The notes under the pieces: generated by a model | The model's database searches: none | Seen by the model: only the letters and a program-made list of their open reading frames with translations | What the model was told of the DNA's origin: nothing | Program-made: the position numbers and the translations under genes | Source: Helichrysum umbraculigerum | Taxonomy: Eukaryota > Streptophyta > Magnoliopsida > Asterales > Asteraceae | Length of the DNA stretch: 64,000 nucleotides | Assembly: GCA_949592205.1 (NCBI GenBank) | Contig: CATIUR010000001.1 | Span: 315,412,750 to 315,476,749, forward strand | Direction: 5' to 3' | In this document: one piece after another, positions 23,246 to 32,692 of the stretch | Layout of the letters: the number at the start of each line of letters is the position of its first letter | Numbering within the stretch: the first letter of the stretch is position 1

Positions 23246-24035
23246 TCGTATCTTGTGTTATGTGCCGGAGCATGCTGTGAACAAGGATAGCTGGTGGTAT
23301 GTAGACAGTGGATGCTCGAGGCACATGACCGGAGAAAGAAGTCTGTTGAAGGACTTCAAGGAGAGTCTCAAGCAAAAAGTAAACTTTGCAGGAGATAAAG
23401 GAGGAGTAATTTCGGGAAAAAGAAAAGTTTCAAATGGAACTTTGACTCTTGAGGATGTGAACTATGTTGAAGAACTAACTCACAACCTAGTGAGTGTTTC
23501 CCAAGTCTGTGATAAAGGTCATCCAGTTTATTTCAATGAAAAAGAGGCCTTAGTCCTGAAGCCAGGTTTTAAAATTCCTGATGAATGGATATTGATGAGG
23601 GCGCCAAGGAAGAAGGACATCTATGCTATCAACATGGGTGTACCTAACTCTTCAATGGTGTCTACATGTTTATTATCCAAGGCTTCGGAAACAGACGCAT
23701 TATTATGGCATAGGAGAATGGCACACCTGAACTGGAGAAAGATGAATTATATAACCAAAAATGGTTTGGTTCTAGGTGTACCACAAAAACGTTTCGAGTC
23801 TGAGGATAAGTGTGTTCCTTGCATGAAAGGAAAGCAGCACAAGAAACCACACAGACCTAAGACTGAAAACTCTATCTCCTCGCCATTTGAATTGCTACAT
23901 ATGGATCTCTTTGGCCCTATAAGCAAGAGAAGTCTAGGTGGCAAATGGTACTGTTTGGTTGTCACAGATGATTATTCTAGATTCTCATGGGTATTCTTTT
24001 TGGGATCAAAGGATGAAACTCCTGGAATTCTAATT
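23220..24035 (+). pseudogene. pol: Protease, pre-integrase and start of integrase of copia D, cut by the C array
   Basis: This frame is +1 relative to gag and overlaps its end by 26 bases. It holds the aspartic protease site (WWYVDSGCSRHMTG), the GAG-pre-integrase H..H..C..C motif (WHRRMAHLNW, CVPCMKGKQH) and the first Asp of the integrase core (LLHMDLFGPI). It stops at 24035 with the insertion of C. There is no ATG near the frame start, so expression needs frameshifting, reinitiation or splicing. Confidence 0.9.
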
Positions 24036-24691
24036 TGTAACACCCCCAATTTTGTTTAGCGGAAGCATTTAGTTTAAGTACTGGGGTGTCACAATAACAA
24101 AGCATGCATACGTATCAGAGCTTATGATTACAACAGAACATAATATATTAAGATGCCAAAAGTGTTAATTACAAAGTTTACGATTCGTCGAATCGTACAA
24201 GTTAAGATAAGTAAGTTTACAAAAGTAGATTTCTGAAATATGACTAAAACATTTCAGTTATACTAAAGAAATCCATGTGTTTCCAAAAGTTGGCATCCTA
24301 AACTTCACGGGTCGCCTAATTCTCCATGTGTGTTGGCGATTCTTACATGCGCAGCTAATTCCCTGAAAAACATAGTAAAAGTCAACAACTAGGTTGAGTG
24401 AATTCACGGGTGTTATGTTTGCAAGTTCAGTTGTGATAAACCACTGTTGTTTATAACGTATCGTGGGAATGTCGCCCAAAAATAGTATTCGTAACACCAA
24501 ATATGTTTTCAAATAGTTGTTTGTAGGAATGTTCGTATCCTATTAGTTGTAGGAAAAACAGTATCCTGTGTTCAAGTATGTTTTGTAGGATTATACGTAT
24601 CCTAATCGTAGATATGTTTCGTTGGGATATTGCCCAAAAATATAGTTCAAGTTATAGTAGGAATGTAAGTATCCTATTAGTTGTTCGTAGG

Positions 24692-25151
24692 TGTAACACT
24701 CCCCTAAGACCCGTATCTGGACCACGTGCGGCAGTGTTACAATCCTAATCGTTTGGTGGGTCCATGTTAGTAGGAAACCCATTGCCCATGTCAGAAGGGA
24801 CTTTTCAATAGTGTTGCCCATGTCAAGTAGGGACTTTTCAGTAGTGTTGCCCATGTCATGTAGGGACTTTTCAATGGTGTTGCCCATGTCAAGTAGGGAC
24901 TTTTCAGTAGTGTTGCCCATGTCAAGTAGGGACTTTTCAATAGTGTTGCCCATGTCAAGTAGGGACTTTTAGTAGTGTTGCCCATGTCAAGTAGGGACTT
25001 TTAGTTACCCAGTCCGTTATATAAAGTGTTGCTGGTTATCCTCCAGCGTTCTCAAAAACGAGTTCATGTATTTATAGCGTTAGTAGTATGAAAGTAATAT
25101 GTAACACTCCCCCTAAGACCCGTATCTGGACCACGTACGGGCAGTATTACA
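24692..25151. repeat. Pair of nested inverted-repeat elements (24692-24741 and 25100-25151) in the C LTR
   Basis: Both copies begin TGTAACACTCCCC and end with a TTACA complement, and both share the core CCCGTATCTGGACCACGT. The first contains a G-box core (CACGTG). The second forms an inner dyad CCCGTA/TACGGG. Together they bracket the minisatellite. Present at the same offsets in each C LTR. Confidence 0.75.
24784..25004. repeat. 33-bp minisatellite in the C LTR, seven copies
   Basis: Unit begins GCCCATGTCAAGTAGGGAC and is 33 bp, the last two copies 31-32 bp. On the minus strand it reads as MGNT..KSLLD repeats, but this is a by-product of the 33-bp period. The same block is at 44188-44408, 48978-49198, 53755-53975, 58532-58752 and 63322-63542. 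Confidence 0.95.
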
Positions 25152-25345
25152 TATTAGATTGAAATCGTCCATTTTGTTTGTGAGTTTACTAGTTCAAGGT
25201 ACTCTACTTGTTTGAGTAAAAATGGTATACAATCATGTTTGTATATAAAAGAGTTTGACTATGTTTTCCACCCCTGTTCAAGCAGTTAAAACAGTAAAAG
25301 TAGGGGCTGTGAACTCACCTGTTGAGTTAAGTAATCGTGCGAGTG

Positions 25346-25350
25346 CTAGC
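25346..25350. other. Target site duplication of copia E, left copy (CTAGC)
   Basis: CTAGC precedes the E LTR and recurs at 39973-39977. The other C LTRs show an unbroken GTGCTAGCAAACC at this point (for example near 44750). Confidence 0.97.
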
Positions 25351-25920
25351 TGTAAGTCCCCTAGTTTTAGGATCGATAACTTCGTTATCTGTAGTATTAA
25401 GGTGCGGAATCCCTCAATACGGTGTTATTTTACTAACAACGAATATGTTCGTATTGCGTTTTAACTAGACTTAGCTTTAAACAACGAATCGTCAAAGCCT
25501 AGCCTTAGGTTATGTTTTTCTCTGGTTTGTTGAATTCGCAGCAATTGAAATCAGAATGCAAAAGTTATGTTTTTCACCGATTGAAAAACATTATATATGT
25601 CCAGCTCGTCTCGACTCGCAAGGGCCTGCGAGTTCGGTCCAACTCGCAGCCCAAGCCCAACTCGGAACTCGGCTCGCCAGACTTCCACGAATTCAGTTCT
25701 CATCTCGGCTCGTTAATCTCGCGACCTGAGAACTCGACTCGCACAGAATGTATTTATTTCGTATTTAATAATTCGTCTAACTTAACACAATAATATGTTT
25801 AACGAATATTACTAACAAAAAAAATATTTATTTACAAATCTAAACCAATATACAAACGTAATAACAATTACACTAGTCCTATATCAAGCTAGATCTGTTG
25901 TCACAATCTATGTCTCAACA
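25351..25920 (-). repeat. 3' LTR of copia E
   Basis: TGTAAGTCCCC at one end and GTCTCAACA at the other. On the minus strand it includes a TATATAA box (25591-25597) and CTCGC-type motifs (25606-25745 region). Confidence 0.95.
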
Positions 25921-25931
25921 GACTCCCCCTT
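25921..25931 (-). other. Polypurine tract of copia E
   Basis: Minus strand AAGGGGGAGTC abuts the 3' LTR, 43 bp after the stop codon of the accessory gene. Confidence 0.85.
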
Positions 25932-25974
25932 GACAATAGCTCTAGCGTCTTTATCTTCACGCTGTCTTTGGTCT

Positions 25975-27023
25975 TCATTTGTAAATCTTACTTCCTGCAA
26001 AAATTTTAAGCTTGATGCATGTTTTAACCATCCTATGATAATCTCGTGCTAAATCACCCCAACCAACAGTAGATATGATCTTGTTCTTGTATAACATAAT
26101 CAAATCTTCCTTTGATAAATTCATCAAATGTCTGTGATCATATACACGAAGAATTTCTTTTTCGCCATTAGGATAATCATCATCAGCTTCAATCATAAAG
26201 GCTTCTCCTGTTCCAGCATCTACCCCCCAATATTTCAATTTTCCCAAAATATTCTGAGGCATAGTCTTCATTGGTATTTGCTTAATGCATTTGACCGCTG
26301 GATAAACCTTCTTCCTTCTTCTTCTTCCAGTTCTCTGACTAAGTTCGTTTAGCTTTATCATTTTTCCTTTCCTTGGCTTAATCTTCGAAAACTTCATAGA
26401 TAATCCTTCAGTCCTAATGATACGCTCAACATACTTAGCATAATCATCATCATTTGGATTTTTCATATCTAATCTAGCCAAGTCTCGAATCTCATATCGA
26501 GGCAATGAACTAAACACGGTAAGCTTCTTCTCAAAATATTGAACCCCGTCAAACCTTTTGATCGCGAAGAGCTTCAGGTCAGAGTCATAATACCATCCAA
26601 TAATGCCAGTTTTAAGTACACGCTTTCCAGTAATATCAACTTCTTTCAAAATGCGTTGCTTATTTTCCTTTTTCTTTTTCAGCATTTCTTGGATAAACAT
26701 AGAATTACCAACCATATGTTTGTATTTGTCCTCTATTTCTTCAACTTCAGTATCTGAATCTTCAGAAGCATTCTCAAAAGCTTCTAAATCAATAACTGAT
26801 TCTCCTTGTTCATTTACAAAAACAAATTCAGTCGTTGATGGATTCACAACATGTTCATCTACATTTGCATCCAGATCAACACCTTCATCTATCACTGATT
26901 CAAATACTGCAGTCCAATCTTCAGGAAGTTTGAACTCTCCTTCTTCAATATCATAATCAATCTCTTCATCTATCTCATCCAGAATATCATCTTCCGAATC
27001 TGATAGATTAAGCATTTCCATTC
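25975..27023 (-). CDS. Accessory gene exon 6 (C-terminal domain)
   Basis: Acceptor CTCTAG at 27029-27024; it enters in phase 1 (the split Gly codon), then MEMLNLSDSEDD. It has an acidic stretch for the first 100 residues, then a domain with IIGWYYDSDLKLFAIKRFDG, SSLPRYEIRDLARLDM, the basic run RTGRRRRKK (possible nuclear signal) and a final HLMNLSKEDLIMLYKNKI segment. The stop is TGA 25975-25977. The frame is open a further 120 bp upstream of the acceptor, in intron sequence. Confidence 0.8.
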
Positions 27024-30000
27024 CTAGAGAAAAACATAAATACAAATATATTAATAATTCAAATTCTTTATTGATTTCCCTGAACCAATCTAAGAATTTC
27101 TTTATTAATTCTTTTGTATATTTTAACCTAACATATAAACGCAATATAAATATAACTTATAAAATCTTTTATTGATTACCCTGAATCAATCTAAAATCTC
27201 TTAAGTCTACTTAACAAATATTAATTAATTTTAAATTCTAATGCATTGTGAATAATCACCAAACATTTAAATTTACTATTAATTACCTTATATAATTTCC
27301 AAGTGTTAATTGATCTCATTCATTATCAATTTAACCTTTAAATTATATATCATTTGTCTAGTTAATACGAATACATTTTTAACTTGTTAATTACTTATAA
27401 ACCTTACGGTCTTAAGTCTATAATCAAATCTAAAATGCATATGTTATTATAAAATTATGACCGCCGAAATTAATCGGAACACGCCGCTCGACTACTCAAT
27501 AAGTCAGAAGTCTTTCGATCACTATTTTATCTTAACATAATTTTATAAACTTAAATTACCAAACATATTTTACTTAAAATAATAATAACCCTAAGCCAAA
27601 TATATTTACACAATAATTAAGTTTACACTTGTTCACTACAAACTATTACAAATATTACAGTACTAAGATAATACTAAGCTATCTTACCAGCTTCAGTATC
27701 ACCCGATACAGTCTTATCTGCACTTGTACCCACTCCAGAACCACTAGCACCAGCACCAGACTCCCCCTGAATAGTAGCTTGCTCACTAGTCTTTGAAGGA
27801 CCAGTCTGCTCACCACTCGGTGCATTGGGATCATCGTCCTTGTCTTGATCTCTCTTTCTCTTCAACTCATTCTCTCTGCAAGACTCCAGATATACCAATA
27901 TCTCCCCCTGAGCAGGCTGTCCTGAATGCGATCTCAAGACCAGACTCTCTAAAGAAGATAACTTCAGTCTCTGTACAGTGAAGTCCGCAAGTAACGTCTC
28001 ATGAGTCTTCATCAACAGATTGTACGATTCACTCTGCTTGAGTATCTGTTGTGAAAGAAGAAGATTGCTCGACACCAGCTCTGGAATCTGAGAAGTAAGC
28101 TTCTCCAAATCCTTTACCCTCGACTCTAAGGATGTAATCCTTTCAGCATCAGTCGTTGGAGTAACAGGTATCGTTCTGGGTCCAGGCGGTGTAAGAGACT
28201 CAATATGCCAGTCTCTGGTAAGCGGTGTATGAGGTTGAGACAAAGCTTGCGTAAGCAAACTTGTCGCAAATCTAGCTGTTTTGTTCGTCGGAAAATTAGC
28301 TCCACGAACTAAATCAGCAACCTCATGCTGTAAAGTTAAACACAATTAAAATCAGTTATTGTTACAGATTACTCTGTCTCAAACTCTAATTAATTGCATA
28401 ACACTCATAGTTATAGAATTTATATCTCATACTTGAAGCGGTAAAGACATCGATTCCGTAACCACCGGTGCAACCATCTCTACCTGTGGTGTATCCTGAG
28501 AAACTGTATACAGAATTAACTGTCTCAGTTCAACTCCTGATAAACAACAAGTTAAGATTATTTAACTTTAATTAATACTAACCTTCTCGAATAGTAAGCG
28601 TTCTCGGACGCTTCATCAAAGGAATCTCAACTTCCTCAGTACCTTCCTCCAGAATACTCTTACCCTTCCTCTTCTTTTCAGAAGCAGATGGAGGAGGAGA
28701 AGGTGTATTATCAGAATCTTTATCTGAAGCCGTCTCACCATCACGACCTCTAGATGATCTAACAGGATCCTAAATTTTAAATATATTAAACATTTATGAT
28801 TAGCGTAAGCTCTATCATACAAGTTCTATATATTTAAGATTAATCAGATATAATACCTCAGTTGGTACAACAACTGATCTATCAAGCTGTATCTGCTCAT
28901 CCTCAAGTAATATAACTTCTGGATGTGCAGCCTCAGCTTCAGCTTCCTGTTCGTATAATGATATTTATATTTTTAAAATCAGAAATAATATCCAATTTAC
29001 TAAATATCTAATATCAGAATCATTATATAATAATATTATGCATCTATGATCAATAAAAACAATCTATCAACTAAGCATCTATATTATTACATAAGTAACA
29101 GATTACCTCAGGTGGTGCCAAGTAACTCTCAATGTCTTGAAGCAAAGGATTTGTCTCATCATCATTCTGCTCCAAAACTTCTTGCACAACCTGTGCAGCA
29201 ACCTCTTGATTCACCTGTTGATCCACCTGACCAGCCTGAATAAGAACATCCTCAAGGAGCCCTTGTGGATCTTCAGGTTGAGCTTCCTCAGCTACAGGTG
29301 CAGGTACAACATCAGCAACAGCAGGAGCAACAACAGCAGCAGGAGCTACGTCCAACCACCCATGATTTGGCGGTGCAACGTAGTTCGGATCAACAATATA
29401 TCCAAAAAGTGGTCTAATTTCCGGTTTCACCACTCCTTCCTTCCTAATCGTCTGCATAAACATGGCATTATAACCACGTTGATCAATGGTATTCACCGAT
29501 AAAAACGGCTCAGGAATAACCAAGTTCGGTAGACGCGCACGTATGATAAGCATACAAAACCTCGGGTAGATCATAAATCTAGATCTAACAGAACCCGATA
29601 TCTGTCTAGCTATCTCTCCAAAAATGTAATCACAAAAACTGTATGGTTTATTGTAAACCAGTGACAGTACAGCCGATAGAATCGCAGGGCTCAACTCATC
29701 AAAGCCACCTTTCTTTGCTGCGAAGACTATATTCATCACGTGCCAAAGAAACCTCCACTGACCAATGACCAGAGGCTTCTGGAACTGACGTCCACGCCTG
29801 TCTCCTGTATATCCCATACGTCCAATAGCACCCTCAATAAAGTCCATAGGATACTCAATATCCCCGTTCTCCTGTTCTACCGTACCTAGCTGCAAAATCT
29901 CACGAAGATTACCAGCTGAAAAGGTAACAGGTTGTCCACCAACTGTAGCTCGAATCTCTGGCGGAGTGACAGATTCGTCATAAACAATATCCGTCCAGAA

Positions 30001-30162
30001 ATCGTTCAGTATAGTCTGTGAGATAGGAGGATTGGCCGTAATGGCATATCTAATCCTTGATCGTGCTAGAAAACGTAATATATCAGCAACCCTGTCAGCC
30101 CGTTTGGCCTCAAGGTTCAGATCAACCAGGATGTTGTGACCCTTATCAAATGCTCTAGCCAT
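25975..30162 (-). CDS. Six-exon accessory gene of copia E, predicted 1041 residues
   Basis: Exons on the minus strand: 30162-29107 (from ATG), 28946-28857, 28769-28583, 28536-28433, 28327-27688, 27023-25975. Every intron begins GT and ends AG, and exon phases (0,0,1,0,1) fit at all five junctions; the coding total is 3126 bases. Exon 1 gives a folded domain resembling the plant retroelement-associated protein family with an RIRYA...NP...FW signature. Exons 2-5 give an acidic, Ser/Pro-rich and coiled-coil middle. Exon 6 gives an acidic start and a basic C-terminal domain. I see no signal peptide and no convincing membrane segment, so a classical envelope is not supported. The ATG is two bases after an AG acceptor (exon start 30164), suggesting a spliced subgenomic mRNA. 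Function unknown. Confidence 0.8.
27409..27535 (-). other. Twin-hairpin element in intron 5 (copy 2)
   Basis: On the plus strand GACCG, hairpin CCGA/TCGG, AACACGCC, hairpin GACT/AGTC, then GTCTTTCGAT. It matches the layout of 30415-30474, while the stem sequences differ. Confidence 0.5.
27688..28327 (-). CDS. Accessory gene exon 5 (coiled coil and low-complexity tail)
   Basis: Begins HEVADLVRGANF after acceptor TTACAG and ends at GAAGCTG before donor GTAAGATAG, phase 1. Residues 50-130 have coiled-coil spacing (ERITSLESRVKDLEKL, LLLSQQILKQSESYNLLM). The basic NELKRKRDQDKDDD stretch may be a nuclear signal. The tail is Gly/Ser/Thr-rich. If the donor were not used, translation would stop three codons later. 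Confidence 0.8.
28433..28536 (-). CDS. Accessory gene exon 4
   Basis: 104 bases between acceptor TTTATCAG and donor GTATGAG. With the base carried from exon 3 it encodes 35 residues starting GVELRQLILYTVS. No domain recognised. Confidence 0.75.
28583..28769 (-). CDS. Accessory gene exon 3
   Basis: 187 bases between acceptor ATTTAG and donor GTTAGT. It encodes a charged, Ser/Pro-rich segment (DPVRSSRGRDGE, SEKKRKGKS, MKRPRTLTIRE) with a likely nuclear-signal cluster KKRKGK. Confidence 0.75.
28857..28946 (-). CDS. Accessory gene exon 2
   Basis: 90 bases, phase 0 at both ends, between acceptor CGAACAG and donor GTATTA. It encodes 30 acidic residues (EAEAEAAHPEVILLEDEQ). Too short to be called without its neighbours. 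Confidence 0.7.
29107..30162 (-). CDS. Accessory gene exon 1 (N-terminal domain)
   Basis: 352 codons from ATGGCTAGAGC. Residues 1-240 look like a compact globular domain: RIRYAITANPPISQTILNDFW, an IRATVGGQPVTFSAGNLREILQLG strand-helix part, IGRMGYTGDRRG, WRFLWHVMNIVFAAK, and MIYPRFCMLII. This order resembles the plant retroelement-associated hypothetical proteins (putative plant transposon protein type). The rest is Ala/Val/Pro-rich and Gln/Asn-rich and ends YLAPPE at donor GAG/GTAATC. Confidence 0.85.
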
Positions 30163-30414
30163 ATCTGTAATAAATACAAACAACAGATATAATTTAATGC
30201 ACGATAAAAAATATTTAAACTATTATGTATTATGAATCGAGATTCATCAAACATCTTAGTTTAAAATTGTAATTATATATAACTTGATACAAAAATAATC
30301 TCAAGTCGTATATAAAAATTTTACTTATAACTAAAAAGTCTTAAGTCTAATTTAAATCACGTTAGGTACTTGTTATTTTAATAAAAATCTCAAGTCGTTA
30401 ACGTTAAAAATTAT

Positions 30415-30474
30415 ACCGCTAATGTGAAATTAGGACACGCCACTAATTTTCTTCTTAAATTAGTAGACTTTCGA
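30415..30474 (-). other. Twin-hairpin element upstream of the accessory gene (copy 1)
   Basis: Plus strand ACCG, hairpin CTAAT/ATTAG, GACACGCC, hairpin ACTAATTT/AAATTAGT with a 7-base loop, then ACTTTCGAT. See also the copy at 27409-27535. Confidence 0.5.
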
Positions 30475-30579
30475 TATAATCATATAAGAATTAACACAAA
30501 TCCATTTCATAAAAGTTATTACTTAAAAAGTCTTAACATTTATATCACTACTTTAAAAAATAAAATTTTTCTAAGTACT

Positions 30580-31240
30580 GGACTCGCATAAACTGGCCTA
30601 ACGAGGTGAGGTCAACTCGTTTTGCTTATGAACTCGCTAAACTTATAAAGCAGCTATTGAAGTGAACTCGCTAATCTCATGGATTCGCTAGTCAACTCGC
30701 TGCGAGTTGATTCACAATGTCAACTCGTTTCATTCAATCAGGGAGTCGAGGTAAAATCTCAACTCGTTCGATGAACAGCCGTCGATAATTTTTAATTAAA
30801 ATCGATTAATCTGTTGAATTTAACATGATCTATCAATTGATTTACGTTTATTAACATCCATTTAACATAAACCACAAGGATTTATGTCCAATAACATCGT
30901 AATCGACGCAAATCGTTTAGTTTTTAACCCGAAACCCTAAGTTTTATAAAAACTTCAATTTCTTGTTATTTACACGGTGAAATCCGTTGGTTTATACCTC
31001 AAAATGTTCGCAATATGAAGGTGTATAAAGTCCTCGGATTGAATAACTCGTTCCCGTAATCTAAGAATCGAAATCAAACGAAAACAATAAATCGCCTCGT
31101 TTCGCCTTGTTGACGGATTCGCAAGCTTTACTGAACTCGCGAAGTATGTGGGTTCGGTGGGTTGGTCTGACTCGTTTGACCACCTTTATACTTTACATTC
31201 GATTCGCGAGATTTGAAGCGGACTCGCAAGTCGAAGTCAA
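30580..31240. repeat. Scattered ACTCGC motif region in E
   Basis: ACTCGC, ATTCGC and their complements recur about fifteen times (for example near 30589, 30662, 30697, 31121, 31138, 31204). The E leader at 38970-39200 and the E LTR have the same motif family. Confidence 0.5.
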
Positions 31241-32593
31241 CTCGCAGAAATAATTAAAAACGCGAATTTTAATTCTAAGTATAAATAAAAACCCGATATT
31301 TTCACAAGTCTAAATTATAATTAATTTTCACTTGTATTTGTCACGTTGTTCAACTCAAAAACATTCAGTATGATTTAATTCCGAAGGGTAAGCATAATTA
31401 ACACAAAAATTAAAAACTAAAACAAAATTACATAATCATAGGTATCAAGTACCATTTTATTAAACACTTGAAACAAAATAAAATACATACACAAAATGAA
31501 TAAGAATTTATCTGCTTAGGGATCATATTAGTAAGAATAAGCAATTCATGATATATTTAAAAAGTTTAAGCAGATTGGTAGTATACATACCTCATGAAAT
31601 TCAAATAAATTACTATAAAATTACAACTAAATATATCATTTATACATTTATATTTATAAAACTATATCTTAGGTACCTTTATCCACATAGCATAATTAAT
31701 AAATGCATTACGCACATAAAGTAAATATTTTAATTATAGATAGTTCAAGACGATTACCAGTATATGATCCACATAAACAAATTATACTCAATTTTCTAAG
31801 CAAACTCTTTATTGTTAGTATGAGAATTATCAAGTGCTTCCTATTATATGACATACTGAAGAATTCAAGTAAAACACATAACACTGCATCATTAAATTTT
31901 CAAGGTAGCGGTTACTAAATGATGTATCTTTTCGAAACATATAACATACACTTGAATTTTTACGGTTAGACAAATATCAAACATACTTTGAATATGCTAT
32001 GTTATCTAAGTCTGTACGTAGTACAACAGAAGATTCCTTCTAGCATAATTCAAAATATATTTGAGAATATTAATTTAATTAAAGGTTTCAGTTCTGTACA
32101 TAGTACAACATAGTTACCAGTAATTAAATTAATACCCATATTGCTACTATTTGTCACTTTAATTAAAATGCATGATAACAGTGTATGGTAATACCATCAT
32201 TCAACATTTAAGACTTAATGTCATACATCATAGAATAGTTACACAAAATAATAAACAAGTAGTTAATTAAATTCTTAAGACTTAGAAAATTTCATATAAT
32301 TTGCCTACCAGTACATCATATGATGAAGCCATCTAAAATTTTACTAAAAATAGACAAATTATAACTTGTGGATATAGGTGTATAATCAAATAAATATAAA
32401 CACATACCTGATAGAACCGCTGTAGTTCTAAAGCAACTTTATTTGAACCTACTACCATATCATACTTAGGACTTAAGCTTTATTATTGTGAAGCTTATTC
32501 TCCTAATGTACTATCATTTCCCGTAGTTTTTGCAAATAAAAACTTAAATGAAGGCGATTCCCCTTAGGTAACAAGCAAATGAATGCCATACGC

Positions 32594-32596
<3 letters not shown>

Positions 32597-32640
<44 letters not shown>
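32597..32640 (-). repeat. Poly(A) tract of 44 bases on the sense strand after E pol
   Basis: An uninterrupted T run on the plus strand, 52 bp past the pol stop codon. On the sense strand it reads A44 followed by GGGG. Confidence 0.95.
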
Positions 32641-32644
<4 letters not shown>

Positions 32645-32692
32645 ATAAACACATAAATACTAACTATTACAAGAATACCCTTGGAAGACTAA

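Larger units (their letters stand above)
19387..24035 (+). mobile_element. Ty1/copia element D (SIRE-like), 5' part, interrupted by the C array
   Basis: Plus-strand element with 5' LTR, primer site, 460-bp leader, gag and the start of pol, homologous throughout to element E. Pol stops at 24035 where the first LTR of the C array begins, after TCTAATT that continues in E (near 35340). The remaining pol and 3' LTR should lie right of the window. Confidence 0.93.
24036..25350 (-). repeat. LTR 1 of the C array, left piece (split by E)
   Basis: First 1315 bp of a 2821-bp LTR, starting TGTAACACCCCCAATTTTG directly after the D pol sequence. It continues at 39978. It contains the terminal hairpin, two nested-dyad elements, a 33-bp minisatellite and a minus-strand splice donor at 25318/25319. 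Confidence 0.95.
30165..32596 (-). other. Gene-free AT-rich stretch between pol and accessory gene in E
   Basis: No coding frame of note. On the sense strand it contains candidate splice donors CAG/GTATGTG near 32407 and GAG/GTATGTA near 31592, many CTCGC-type motifs (30580-31240), a twin-hairpin element (30415-30474), and the acceptor at 30165-30167 for exon 1. It may hold untranslated exons and introns of the accessory transcript, or an internal promoter. Confidence 0.5.

Noticed and set aside
24258..24512. 84-codon frame repeated identically at about 43662, 48452, 53229, 58006 and 62796
   Set aside because: It lies in the LTR and recurs only because the LTR does; no recognisable protein features.
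24591..24985. Open frames with MGNT..KSLLD peptide repeats (and their copies in each C LTR)
   Set aside because: They are the translation of a 33-bp minisatellite inside an LTR, with a period divisible by three; no start context or domain.
24784..25004. CRISPR-like spacing of short repeats
   Set aside because: Repeats are directly adjacent without unique spacers, in a plant LTR.
27024..27144. Start of exon 6 frame upstream of 27023 (hydrophobic stretch LLIYLYLCFSL)
   Set aside because: It begins with a TTG-type start and lies before a good acceptor (CTCTAG) whose phase fits exon 5; read as intron, so the apparent membrane segment is not real.
25975..30162. Envelope protein interpretation of the accessory gene
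   Set aside because: No signal peptide, no clear transmembrane helix and no furin-like site seen; position alone does not make it an envelope.
27409..30474. Hammerhead or other known self-cleaving ribozyme in the twin-hairpin element
   Set aside because: A CGAAAG string occurs on the sense strand but the CTGATGA core is missing in both copies.
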